Of a stretch of DNA of 57,938 nucleotides, positions 26,178 to 34,221 are shown one piece after another (position 1 is the first letter of the stretch; every line of letters begins with the position of its first letter). The stretch is taken from positions 1 to 57,938 of the forward strand of contig NZ_CALNAT010000188.1 in NCBI RefSeq assembly GCF_937873925.1. The letters are read 5' to 3'. The notes below the pieces were generated by a model that was given only the letters and a program-made list of their open reading frames with translations, did not search any database and was not told where the DNA came from. The translations under genes were made by a program, and so were the position numbers. Source of the DNA: an uncultured Proteiniphilum sp. (lineage in GTDB: Bacteria; Bacteroidota; Bacteroidia; Bacteroidales; Dysgonomonadaceae).

Positions 26178-27377
26178 TTACAGAACCGGCCATCTGAATG
26201 AAGATTTCAATTGTACTCTGATGCCTTCTTTTTGAGATTCGCGTGCAGCCTCGATGATTTCCAGCACATGCAGTGCATGCTCTGCATCTATCAGAGGCTC
26301 TTTACCGGTAGATAAGTACTCACAAATAACAGAAGCGCCTTCTTCCCATCGAAATCCACCGTCCCCGGTCACGAAACGTTGAGTCTCTTCATGATCTGTT
26401 GTGGCCATATCCACTCCAAATGGTTTCCAATCATAGCCAATCATGTGCATATTGCCTCCACGTCCGACAATGGATATTGTCGGTTTTTCCTGGCCGGTTC
26501 CGTCATGCCCGTAAGGATCAAAATAATTGAATCCGCATTGTATGTGAGACAATATATTGTTTTGATGTTCCATCAGGATCATTGCATTGTCTTCTGCTAT
26601 TACCTGAATCGGACCTTTATTCCCGGTGTTTACGGTTGGCCTGATGATATTCATCATGGCAACAACCGATTTTGCAGGCCCAAAAAGACCTGTCAGGGTT
26701 GAGATATTGTATACACCCAAGTCGGGTATACTTCCTCCACCTTCTTCAAAGAAAAAGGCGGACCAATCCGGGCCAAGATGTCCGTAATGAGCATGGGCTG
26801 CGGCGACCTTTCCAAATTTGCCTTCGTTTATCTGCTTTGCCATAAATGCAAATTGCGGACTATTTACAACTGCAGGTGCGCCCCATATTCGGATTCCTTT
26901 CTTTTGGGCAAGTTCGAACAATTCGCGTCCTTCAGCATAGGTATTTGCCATGGGCTTTTCGCTCCAGACAAACTTTCCTGCGTTTATTGCCTTGCGGTTC
27001 AAATGACCGTGTTCCTGCATATCCGTAAGATTCACTAACAGATCGAACCGGACTCCGGCTAACATTTCATCAATATGCGGATACCAGTTTTTTATGTTAT
27101 ACTCTTCAGCTCTCTGCTGGGCTCTTTCGGGGCGTATATCACACAAACTGACCACTTCAGCGTATGGAGATTTTGACATATGGGGAAGGTACATGCCGGA
27201 TACACTGCCGCATCCGATAATTCCGACCTTAATTTTTTCTCCCTGAAAAACCGATATCCTGGTGTTTTTTTCTTCTCTTCCCATGGGTGTTTCAATAGCA
27301 TGTATGTTTGCCTTTGGAGCGATAATTACAGCAGCGCCAATAGCCCCTATCCTCGAAATAAATTGCTTGCGATTCAT
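26178..27377 (-). CDS. Secreted Gfo/Idh/MocA-family oxidoreductase (EKP type)
   Basis: 399 residues. The N-terminus NRKQFISRIG followed by an Ala/Ile-rich helix resembles a Tat signal with RK replacing RR, a tolerated but weaker variant. The Rossmann motif VGIIGCGSVSG is at 51-61 and the canonical EKP is at 140-142 (WSEKPMANT). The substrate domain contains GGGSIPDLGVYNISTLTGLFG with a metal/substrate-type Asp and Tyr. It differs clearly from the 497-residue paralog two genes downstream, so the pair probably has distinct steps, for example C3 dehydrogenase versus ketone reductase or different anomers. It lies 45 bases before DUF1080 and 62 bases after the GH144 gene. Confidence 0.87.
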   Translation of the reverse strand: MNRKQFISRIGAIGAAVIIAPKANIHAIETPMGREEKNTRISVFQGEKIKVGIIGCGSVSGMYLPHMSKSPYAEVVSLCDIRPERAQQRAEEYNIKNWYPHIDEMLAGVRFDLLVNLTDMQEHGHLNRKAINAGKFVWSEKPMANTYAEGRELFELAQKKGIRIWGAPAVVNSPQFAFMAKQINEGKFGKVAAAHAHYGHLGPDWSAFFFEEGGGSIPDLGVYNISTLTGLFGPAKSVVAMMNIIRPTVNTGNKGPIQVIAEDNAMILMEHQNNILSHIQCGFNYFDPYGHDGTGQEKPTISIVGRGGNMHMIGYDWKPFGVDMATTDHEETQRFVTGDGGFRWEEGASVICEYLSTGKEPLIDAEHALHVLEIIEAARESQKEGIRVQLKSSFRWPVL

Positions 27378-27401
27378 AGCTGTTTATTGTTTACTAGTTA
27401 A

Positions 27402-27451
27402 AGTATCAGGTATTTATTGTTTTATTATTGTGCATGTAATTATCTGATACT
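27402..27451 (-). promoter_or_regulatory. Inverted repeat between GH144 (27440) and Gfo/Idh/MocA
   Basis: Perfect 8-base arms AGTATCAG (27402-27409) and CTGATACT (27444-27451) with a 34-base A/T-rich spacer. One arm overlaps the last codons of the GH144 gene. It could form a weak stem in the transcript and tune expression of the downstream cassette; there is no T tract after it. Confidence 0.35.
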
Positions 27452-29647
27452 GTTTATTTTTTCTATCCCCTTATTGACATCGGGATGGCTCATGAACAGT
27501 TCCCATATCAGGCCACTCCGGTAATTTTCAATCATCACGGTGATGGGCGCCTGATTCAGCCCCATGAAAATAGGGGAACACCAGTTTTCGGATAGATTGA
27601 AAGCATCTTTAAAGCCATATTCCCCCCATAAGAATTGCCCGTAATTCCTGTAATAATTCTTAAGGGCAGCCATCGATTCGCCGGGGGTATAAGGAAATGA
27701 GGCGAGCGCTCCGGTAGGAGCAACAGTCCCGTTATCCCTGAATGATACAGGTTCCTGTGCCTGATAACCCCATGCGAAATCACTGGCGGTAAGTCCCCAG
27801 CAATCGATTCCATAACCATCATATTTACCGGGATTTTCTACACAGTAGCGGAGATTGATCTGTGCGATAGCCTGATTGTTTTGAAAATAATTCGTGTATC
27901 TGTCCGTAAAGCGGTGAGGATCCAGTCCCATATATGAATAGTGGGTGAAAAACAGCGGCCCGCCATTTGACACACCGACGTCGAGTTTTAGTCCGTAATA
28001 TGTATTTCCATTTATATACAGGGCACCGTCGTCGGTTTTTCCCCAGTTTTTCCTGTAAGCCTGTGCCACTCCGGATTGACTTGCCCAACCACTGTAATAC
28101 ATTTCCGGCTCAATAGCATAGGTAGGAGACATAACTGCCAGTAAATAGGTAATCATTGTCTCATTCCAACCGATCAATCGATGATCAATTACCCAGGCCT
28201 GATCGGGAGACCAATGCCAATATAAGAACGGGCTGTCGGGATAACGCTTATACCAGTTCCATTCGATCCCTTTCCAGAAAGTATCTATTTTTTCCCGAAT
28301 CAGTTTTTCTTCGTCCGTATCCCGGTTGAAATATTGATGTGCTGCCAATAATCCCTGTGCGAGGAAAGATGTTTCCACTAAATCACCACCGTTGTCTCTC
28401 TGCCCGAAGAAAGGAATGGTTTTTCCTGTCGTACCGTCTATAAAATGGGAAACAGCACCGTGAAATTTATCTGCTTCCGATAGGAATGAAGTAATGGTGA
28501 TAAATCTTTCAACTGCTTCATCCCTGGTTATGAACCCCCTTTCTGTGGCCGCAATAATCGCCATGACCCCAAATCCGGAAGCTCCCGTGGCAATCATATT
28601 GCTTCTGCCGGGAATATTTTCGCGGGAAAGCCCGCTGTTTGGCTCCGCGCCCTCCCAGTAATAGCGGAAATGGGCTTCCTGTACCATATCCAGCAATTGT
28701 TCGTCTGTCATTGGATAAGTGGTTGCTGCAATGGCTCCTGATGCGGGCGTTTCTTTCAATGCATAGTCTACAGCCGTTACTTTATACCATGCTTTATATC
28801 CCGTTTCCCCTACGTAGTCGGTAAAGCGATTCATCCAGGGACGACGGATGCCTACCGGAATATAGATTTCCCCATCTTCGGAGCGGTAGATGCGGTAATA
28901 CTTTATTCCCTCGTTTTCTTGTGGGTTCCACGCCACCTCTATATGTCTTTCATACGCTTTTACTTCTTTTAATTCGGGTGCCTGCAAAGCACTTGCCGGT
29001 AAGGATTCCGGTAATAATTCGATATCGTCGAGATAAAGCGTGTGTTGGTGCCCGTCTTTCACTCCCGGGTAAAAGGCTACAGCCGCTAATTTTTTGATGT
29101 TCGTATTATCGATGGGTTCCATCCCGAAATCTTTCAGAGGAATTCGCACATTGTGCCAGGTACCTGTACTTTCATCGGTTAGATAACCGGCCAGTCTCAG
29201 CTGTTTGGTATAGGTACTGTCTCCATAACGAATTGCTATTTCTGGCAACGCGCTGAAATCCATGTCACTTTCAATGAAAAGCCGTAGCGACAACAAATCA
29301 GGAGTTCGAAAGAAATCGTTTCCCCTTAACGGATGATATTGTACTTCGCCATACCATTCTCCTTCAGGAGACGAGATATAGGTCATCTCCAGAGAGTTGC
29401 CCGGACTGAAAGCTGTTTCGGAGACGGGCAGGCGGAGGCTTGCATTTTTTATCCACGAAGGCGGTGTATACGCTGTTTTGGTGTAATAGTGATAGCCTTC
29501 CATCATACTGTTGTCAAAGAACAGATAATCGTACCAATACTCTGATGACGGATGATTGCCGGCTGAGGATGATTTCCCATATACATCAACCCCCAATATT
29601 GGCGTCAGGATGAATAATAAAGAAAGAATTTTCCCCATCTGTTTCAT
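27440..29647 (-). CDS. GH144-family putative endo-beta-1,2-glucanase with N-terminal CBM-like and Fn3 domains
   Basis: 735 residues from the ATG at 29647. A longer frame to 29758 runs through heptamer-repeat DNA and is rejected. Signal peptide 1 to about 24 (VDVYGK end), no lipobox. Residues about 40-225 look like a beta-sandwich carbohydrate-binding module (LRLFIESDMDFSALPEIAIR, HTLYLDDIELLPE). Residues about 230-325 are Fn3-like (IEVAWNPQENEGIKYYRIYR). The catalytic GH144 domain (about 330-730) carries AHFRYYWEGAEPNSGLSREN, DNGGDLVETSFLAQGLL, LYWHWSPDQAWVIDH, TMITYLLAVMSPTY, THYSYMGLDP, CWGLTASDF, APTGALASFPYTPGE and IENYRSGLIWELF. It is the most diverged of the three paralogs around the HWSP block (VIDHRLIG versus EMN..). 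Probably periplasmic. Confidence 0.87.
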   Translation of the reverse strand: MKQMGKILSLLFILTPILGVDVYGKSSSAGNHPSSEYWYDYLFFDNSMMEGYHYYTKTAYTPPSWIKNASLRLPVSETAFSPGNSLEMTYISSPEGEWYGEVQYHPLRGNDFFRTPDLLSLRLFIESDMDFSALPEIAIRYGDSTYTKQLRLAGYLTDESTGTWHNVRIPLKDFGMEPIDNTNIKKLAAVAFYPGVKDGHQHTLYLDDIELLPESLPASALQAPELKEVKAYERHIEVAWNPQENEGIKYYRIYRSEDGEIYIPVGIRRPWMNRFTDYVGETGYKAWYKVTAVDYALKETPASGAIAATTYPMTDEQLLDMVQEAHFRYYWEGAEPNSGLSRENIPGRSNMIATGASGFGVMAIIAATERGFITRDEAVERFITITSFLSEADKFHGAVSHFIDGTTGKTIPFFGQRDNGGDLVETSFLAQGLLAAHQYFNRDTDEEKLIREKIDTFWKGIEWNWYKRYPDSPFLYWHWSPDQAWVIDHRLIGWNETMITYLLAVMSPTYAIEPEMYYSGWASQSGVAQAYRKNWGKTDDGALYINGNTYYGLKLDVGVSNGGPLFFTHYSYMGLDPHRFTDRYTNYFQNNQAIAQINLRYCVENPGKYDGYGIDCWGLTASDFAWGYQAQEPVSFRDNGTVAPTGALASFPYTPGESMAALKNYYRNYGQFLWGEYGFKDAFNLSENWCSPIFMGLNQAPITVMIENYRSGLIWELFMSHPDVNKGIEKINSIR

Positions 29648-29663
29648 ATTTATTAATAATTTA

Positions 29664-29691
29664 GAGCAAAGAATAAAGAACAAAGAGTAAA
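29664..29691. repeat. Heptamer mini-array GARYAAA x4
   Basis: Tandem units GAGCAAA, GAATAAA, GAACAAA, GAGTAAA, immediately upstream of the GH144 start. It shows the four-unit, 7-nt-period design also seen elsewhere in the window. Confidence 0.8.
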
Positions 29692-29738
29692 GACGATTTA
29701 TTGATTTGCAGATTGAAGAAGATTTATCAAATCCCCAT

Positions 29739-29770
29739 TCCCAAATCCCAAATCCCAAATCCCAAATCCC
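29739..29770. repeat. Heptamer array TCCCAAA x4.6
   Basis: Four perfect copies of TCCCAAA plus TCCC, the most exact tandem array of the window, lying between two GH144 genes. The unit is far too short and spacerless for a CRISPR. Confidence 0.9.
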
Positions 29771-29829
29771 CTAATCACACTCACTCATCAGCATATTCAC
29801 TACACTCCTGCCGGCAACTGTTTTCTGAC

Positions 29830-31470
29830 TCAATAAGTAAATCCGAGTTTCGTTAATCCCGCCTGTATTTCAGGAATACCCATAAAAAGATCCCAAATCA
29901 GTCCGGTTCTGTGATTTTCGATCATGATGATGATAGGGCCCTGGTCGATTGCCAGGAAATCGCCGGCATACCACTGTTCCGTCAGATTGAAAGCATCTAT
30001 GAACCCATATTGTTTCCATAATTTATCTCCTAATTTGTAATAGAAGAAATGAAGCGCCGCCATGGATTCCTCAGGTGTATAGGGTATCGAAGATAAAGCG
30101 GCTGTTGGCGTTATCACGCCTTTGTCGTTAGTGGGAGAGTGCGCACTGTATCCGTTATTTCCGTCGCTGGCTGTCAATCCCCAGCAATGTTCGCTGTAAC
30201 CGCTGTATCCTTGCGGGTTATCCACACAATAGCTGTAATTGATCAGCGTATGGTTCCTGTTTTGTTCCCCATAGTCGGCGTATGTATCCTTTAATCCGTT
30301 GGGGTTCAGCCCGAGGAACGAATAATGGGCAAAGAACATCGGCCCGCCGTGATCCGGTCCCAGAGGTAATGTGAATCCTTGATACGAAGCACCATTCCTC
30401 ATATTGCCGTTATCCGCCCAACCGTTGTCATAAACGGCTTTGCTGATAGGAAAAGTAGGGGACGATGCTGCCAGTACATAAGTGATCAGACATTCATTCC
30501 AACCTCTGATCTTATGGTTCATTTCCCAAGCGTAATCAGGGCTCCAGTGCCAGTAAAGCACCTCTTCATTGTTACGGCGGAACCATGACCAATCGACCGC
30601 TTCCCATAATCCGGTGATCAATTCCCTCAATGCTGTTTCTTCCGGATCCTCACCTGTGAAATATTGCCTTGCCGTCAATAGCCCCTGGAATAAAAAAGAG
30701 GTTTCTACAAGGTCCGCACCGTTATCTTTTTCACTGAAAGGCTGCGTTTGGCCGGTATTGCCATTAATCCAATGGGCGAAAGCACCCTGATAGGAAGTGG
30801 CGTTGTCTCTCAAAAAATGGACAATTTTCAACAGGCGGTCCACTGCTGCCTCCCGGTCTATGAATTGCCGTTCAACGGCCACAATCATAGACATAATTCC
30901 AAATCCGGTACCGCCAGTGGTTACAATATCACCCGATGAACTTCTCTCGCGCGCCATTCCGCTTACCGGATGCCCGAAATCCCAGAAATAGCTGAAAGTC
31001 TGTTTCTGAACTAACGTAAGCAGTTCTTCATCGGAGATGCGGGGGAACTTATCCGCCGGATCGATCCCTGTGGATATCGCATATACTTTTCCCGTTGAGA
31101 TCCGATGTCCTGATGCCGATCTTAGTCCCGTATTGATGATCAGTTGATAAGAGGTGAATGAAACCAATGGCGTTGTGGGTTGTATGATTACGGTTTTGTC
31201 CTGGATATTGTATGTCAGTTTGACAGACCGGCCGGTTGATGTCCGTAAAGTGATGTTGTTTTGCAATGTGCTTTGATCCACGTTGTCAGAGAAAGTAAGA
31301 GCCACATACAGATTGGGATCGACGTTCGTATATGACGAAGCATTTGTCTCTCCGTTAATTTCAATTTCTTCCAATTGAAACGTTACAGAAACGGGATCAT
31401 TTTCTTTGCTTCCGCAGGACGAAAAGATTCCAATCCCGATATATAGTAAAAAACAAATCCATTGTTTCAT
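29830..31470 (-). CDS. GH144-family putative endo-beta-1,2-glucanase with N-terminal Ig-like (Big_5) domain, lipoprotein
   Basis: 546 residues. Lipobox FSSC19 followed by GSKEND, suggesting an outer-membrane and possibly surface lipoprotein. Residues about 28-130 form a Big_5-type Ig-like domain (VDPNLYVALTFSDNVDQST, TYNIQDKTVIIQPTTPL, YQLIINTGLRS). The catalytic GH144 domain (about 140-546) has FSYFWDFGHPVSGMARER, DNGADLVETSFLFQGLL, LYWHWSPDYAWEMN, NECLITYVLAASSPT, FAHYSFLGLNPNGL, CWGLTASDGNNGYSAH, VITPTAALSSIPYTP and IENHRTGLIWDLFMG. It is closer to the 21625 copy than to 27440. Being first after the LamG terminator and lipid-anchored, it is the best candidate for the surface endo-enzyme that makes importable fragments (inference). 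Confidence 0.88.
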   Translation of the reverse strand: MKQWICFLLYIGIGIFSSCGSKENDPVSVTFQLEEIEINGETNASSYTNVDPNLYVALTFSDNVDQSTLQNNITLRTSTGRSVKLTYNIQDKTVIIQPTTPLVSFTSYQLIINTGLRSASGHRISTGKVYAISTGIDPADKFPRISDEELLTLVQKQTFSYFWDFGHPVSGMARERSSSGDIVTTGGTGFGIMSMIVAVERQFIDREAAVDRLLKIVHFLRDNATSYQGAFAHWINGNTGQTQPFSEKDNGADLVETSFLFQGLLTARQYFTGEDPEETALRELITGLWEAVDWSWFRRNNEEVLYWHWSPDYAWEMNHKIRGWNECLITYVLAASSPTFPISKAVYDNGWADNGNMRNGASYQGFTLPLGPDHGGPMFFAHYSFLGLNPNGLKDTYADYGEQNRNHTLINYSYCVDNPQGYSGYSEHCWGLTASDGNNGYSAHSPTNDKGVITPTAALSSIPYTPEESMAALHFFYYKLGDKLWKQYGFIDAFNLTEQWYAGDFLAIDQGPIIIMIENHRTGLIWDLFMGIPEIQAGLTKLGFTY

Positions 31471-31579
31471 ATACGCTGATTTTATGGTTTGTAGAGAAAC
31501 TTCTCTGCATACCTCAACGATAGAGATACGATTTTATATAGCTCTCATATTGAAAAGCGTGTTATATAACCGGTGCAGA

Positions 31580-31609
31580 AAAAATAGAGAGGGAGGTTTG
31601 CTCCCTCTC
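31580..31609 (-). terminator. Terminator after the SusC-SusD-LamG genes
   Basis: Perfect 9-base arms GAGAGGGAG (31587-31595) and CTCCCTCTC (31601-31609) with a 5-base loop. On the minus strand the stem is followed by TATTTTTT. It separates the importer genes from the downstream GH144 gene and could give higher expression of the importer than of the enzymes. Confidence 0.85.
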
Positions 31610-31638
31610 AGGTAAATGTATAAATTCAACCCAATGAT

Positions 31639-32454
31639 TTATTCTGAATCGTGGATGATGATATCTTTAATTTGTGCTGCTGTCAATGCTCTATTATAGA
31701 TGCGTAATTCATCTATCAAACTATTGTCGGACAGATGTCCCCATTCTGTAAAGCGGGGAGCTCCTGATCCGATGGATAGGATATCACATCCGGCCCAGCT
31801 TATTTGCGATAAATCGTTTGTGGCAACTTCTTCCCCGTCAAGGTATAATACGGCTTTCCCTGCGGTTAATGTCAGCGTAATATATTTCCAGCCCGCCGTA
31901 GCCGGGATATCTGCATTGGCTCCTCCGTCGAGCCATCCGTCGCCGGTACCATTTCCTACGTTTGCTTTGATCCGTTGCACAGTATTGTTCTCGTCACCCT
32001 TTTCACGGAATATCCTGAATCCGGAGGTGCGGTTATTCTGAGCTTCAGGAGAGGCTCCCTCTGTTACCGGGCCGATAACGATAATACCTGCCCGGTCAGG
32101 ATTTGCATTCACTTTATACCAAAATCCGACCGTTAAGTCGGCACCTAAATCCGAAGCCAGATCGGACAATCTAAAAGTGAGGTAGCCGTCTTGTACGCCT
32201 GCATACGCTTTTGCCACTTTTCCCTCAGTAAAACCCGGATTTCCAACTATGGTTGCTGCCGTATTGCTTACATTGTCTTCGAAATTGTCTTCGAACGACA
32301 AATAAAATATCTGGCCGTCTTCGCTGATAGGCGGTTTGGGTGGCTCTTCGGGATAATTGAACGGCGGATCCTGATCCAAATCCTGAAAGCAGGACGGTAG
32401 CACAAACAGCAATAATGCTGCTGATAGCATATATACATATTTTCTCATTTTCAT
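31639..32454 (-). CDS. LamG-like (concanavalin-fold) surface lipoprotein, SusE/SusF position
   Basis: 271 residues. Signal peptide ends LPSC with FQDLDQDPP after the Cys, acidic as in exported surface lipoproteins, followed by a proline-rich spacer (residues about 30-45). The mature domain (about 50-265) is a Laminin_G_3-type jelly roll: FYLSFEDNFEDN opening, DLTVGFWYKVNANP, WKYITLTLTAGKAVLYLDGEEV and the terminal SLIDELRIYNRALTAAQI. Position after SusC and SusD matches surface glycan-binding proteins, so it probably captures the glucan chain. It lacks obvious hydrolase acids. Its start codon is embedded in a leader repeat shared with the M16 peptidase gene at 51216. Confidence 0.82.
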   Translation of the reverse strand: MKMRKYVYMLSAALLLFVLPSCFQDLDQDPPFNYPEEPPKPPISEDGQIFYLSFEDNFEDNVSNTAATIVGNPGFTEGKVAKAYAGVQDGYLTFRLSDLASDLGADLTVGFWYKVNANPDRAGIIVIGPVTEGASPEAQNNRTSGFRIFREKGDENNTVQRIKANVGNGTGDGWLDGGANADIPATAGWKYITLTLTAGKAVLYLDGEEVATNDLSQISWAGCDILSIGSGAPRFTEWGHLSDNSLIDELRIYNRALTAAQIKDIIIHDSE

Positions 32455-32540
32455 ACCATTAATTTATTTTTTCTTGTCGGTGTATGGAACTCGCGATAAT
32501 CATGTTCTAAAGTATAATGATGTACATGCTCGTTTCATAG
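32452..32540 (-). repeat. Leader repeat copy 1 (two conserved blocks)
   Basis: Block 1 (32452-32490, ending at the LamG start codon) is nearly identical to 51214-51253 upstream of the M16 peptidase gene, differing by one extra T and one substitution. Block 2, CATGCTCGTTTCATAG on the plus strand (32525-32540), recurs at 51374-51389 with one change. The DNA between blocks differs. Confidence 0.8.
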
Positions 32541-32570
32541 TACCTACATCTCTTTTTGTAATAATTATAT

Positions 32571-32655
32571 TATTCAATTTCATTAGGCATTTTCTCGCAA
32601 CGACATAATCCAAGTAAACTTGTCTTCTGTTCGTATTGCTTAACGAAAATGTTCC
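32571..32655 (-). repeat. Intergenic repeat element, compact copy
   Basis: Follows the susD stop codon on the minus strand. Its last 43 bases (32611-32653) match 53525-53567 downstream of nfeD at 34 of 43 positions, and its first part matches 53379-53428. It looks like a shorter version of the 190-base element at 53379-53568 with the middle missing. Confidence 0.7.
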
Positions 32656-32658
32656 TTT

Positions 32659-34197
32659 TTAATAATTCGGGTTCTGGATCAGCACTCCGTTTGACTTGTC
32701 AATCTCAGCTTGTGGCAAAGGCAACAAGACGTGTCTGTCCTGAAATCCGGTTTTACCCGCAGCATGTAATACTTCTCGTACAATACCCCAACGGACGAGA
32801 TCGTAAAAACGGTCCCATTCCATTGCCAGTTCAACTCTTCTTTCATGACGGATAGCATTGCGCAATGCTGCCTGGTCTGTCACGGTTACTTCCGGCAACA
32901 CATCGGCGTTGTTTCCACGCGCACGGGCACGAACATCTTCCAAGTATGCTACGGCTTCGCTCTGCTGACCAAGTTCGTTTGCCGCTTCGGCGGCGATCAG
33001 ATACATTTCGGATAAACGGATGATGCGTATATTCATCCAGAATCCATGTTTACTGAATTGAGTGCGTAATGTCGGATTGGTATATACTTTCTTGTTGTAA
33101 TAGCGATTCATTACTTCCTGTGCAATCGGTTTTTCCCCGTAAGGGGCATTGGCCGGAATCGATTCCGGATTTTCTCCGGGTTTCAGGAAATACAATAATG
33201 TCTCGTCTTTGCGAGGGTCGCCTTCTTCAAAAGCATTGGCCAATAAGGGTGTCGGACAATTCCATCCCCAACCTAAATCCCAGTCTCCGGCTCCTCTTAC
33301 ACCTTGTACTTCTGCGTACTGGCTTCCGATATCCGTACTGGATGGTAATGCAGCGGTGGCCGTACACTGTAACTCGAAAATAGATTCGCTACTATTCTCT
33401 CCACTTTCCCTGAAAATCTGATTAAAAGGTGTATTCAGGTCATATAGTCCCGAATTGATTACATCTGTAGCTGCCGTCAACATATTGCCCCAGTCGTTAC
33501 GTTGCATGTATGTTTTGGCGTGCAATGCGCGGGCAGCACCCCACGTGGCCCGTCCCAGATATCTGGATTCCCATTGAGGGGGAAGCAATTCTTCAGCTTC
33601 CGTCAAATCCGTATCTATCAACGTATATATTTCGATTGCCGTTGATTTTGGAATGTTTGTCTCGGCTGCATCCGTAATCTTGAAATCTATCAGGGGAACT
33701 TCTCCGAAAGCCCGTACTAAATTAAAGTAAAGAAAAGCACGGAAAAAATGAGCTTCTCCCAGGCACAGGGAGTCAATTCTTTGCAGGACCACCCCATTGT
33801 CCTCTGCTTCCTTGATATCAGCTATGACAGTATTTGCAGTGTGAATCAATGCATAGTTACTGGTGTAATAACTTGCCAGGTTCCCGTCCGAAGTGTTGTA
33901 ATTGAAATTGTCGTACATGGAAGCAACATCCGATCCGTCCGAAACAGTACTTCCTTTTTCCACATCTTCACTGCGGATACTATGGATTGCAAAAGCCGGA
34001 ATACCTCCTGTCACACCCCATCCTTTCATTCTCGCATATAAAGAAAACACATCGGTTTGGAAAGATCCTCCGGGGTTGTCTCCTCCCGTCCATTTTCCCT
34101 GCGGCTCCTGATCCAGAAGGTCGCTGCAACTTATCTGTGTTAAGGTGAATATCCCTACTGCACAAATAATGAATGATTTAATTATATTATTTTTCAT
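32659..34197 (-). CDS. SusD/RagB-family glycan-binding outer-membrane lipoprotein
   Basis: 512 residues. Signal peptide ends QISC23 followed by SDLLDQEP, a typical SusD start. The N-terminal SusD-like and C-terminal RagB/SusD halves are both present: MYDNFNYNTSDGNLASYYTS, EAHFFRAFLYFNLVRAFGEV (the conserved helix before GEVPL), GAARALHAKTYMQRNDW, the ESIFELQ motif, RLSEMYLIAAEAANELGQ and RRVELAMEWDRFYDLVRWG. It forms the lid over the SusC barrel encoded 24 bases upstream. This is the classical SusD branch, unlike the SusD-like_2 protein at 14219. A 204-base gap with repeats separates it from the LamG gene. Confidence 0.94.
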   Translation of the reverse strand: MKNNIIKSFIICAVGIFTLTQISCSDLLDQEPQGKWTGGDNPGGSFQTDVFSLYARMKGWGVTGGIPAFAIHSIRSEDVEKGSTVSDGSDVASMYDNFNYNTSDGNLASYYTSNYALIHTANTVIADIKEAEDNGVVLQRIDSLCLGEAHFFRAFLYFNLVRAFGEVPLIDFKITDAAETNIPKSTAIEIYTLIDTDLTEAEELLPPQWESRYLGRATWGAARALHAKTYMQRNDWGNMLTAATDVINSGLYDLNTPFNQIFRESGENSSESIFELQCTATAALPSSTDIGSQYAEVQGVRGAGDWDLGWGWNCPTPLLANAFEEGDPRKDETLLYFLKPGENPESIPANAPYGEKPIAQEVMNRYYNKKVYTNPTLRTQFSKHGFWMNIRIIRLSEMYLIAAEAANELGQQSEAVAYLEDVRARARGNNADVLPEVTVTDQAALRNAIRHERRVELAMEWDRFYDLVRWGIVREVLHAAGKTGFQDRHVLLPLPQAEIDKSNGVLIQNPNY

Positions 34198-34221
34198 AAC
34201 GATCTACTTTTGCTTTAATGA

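Noticed and set aside
29648..29758. 37-codon N-terminal extension of the 735-residue GH144 protein
   Set aside because: It translates heptamer-repeat DNA and would bury the signal peptide.
29739..29770. TCCCAAA array as a possible CRISPR
   Set aside because: Unit of 7 bases with no spacers; no cas genes nearby.
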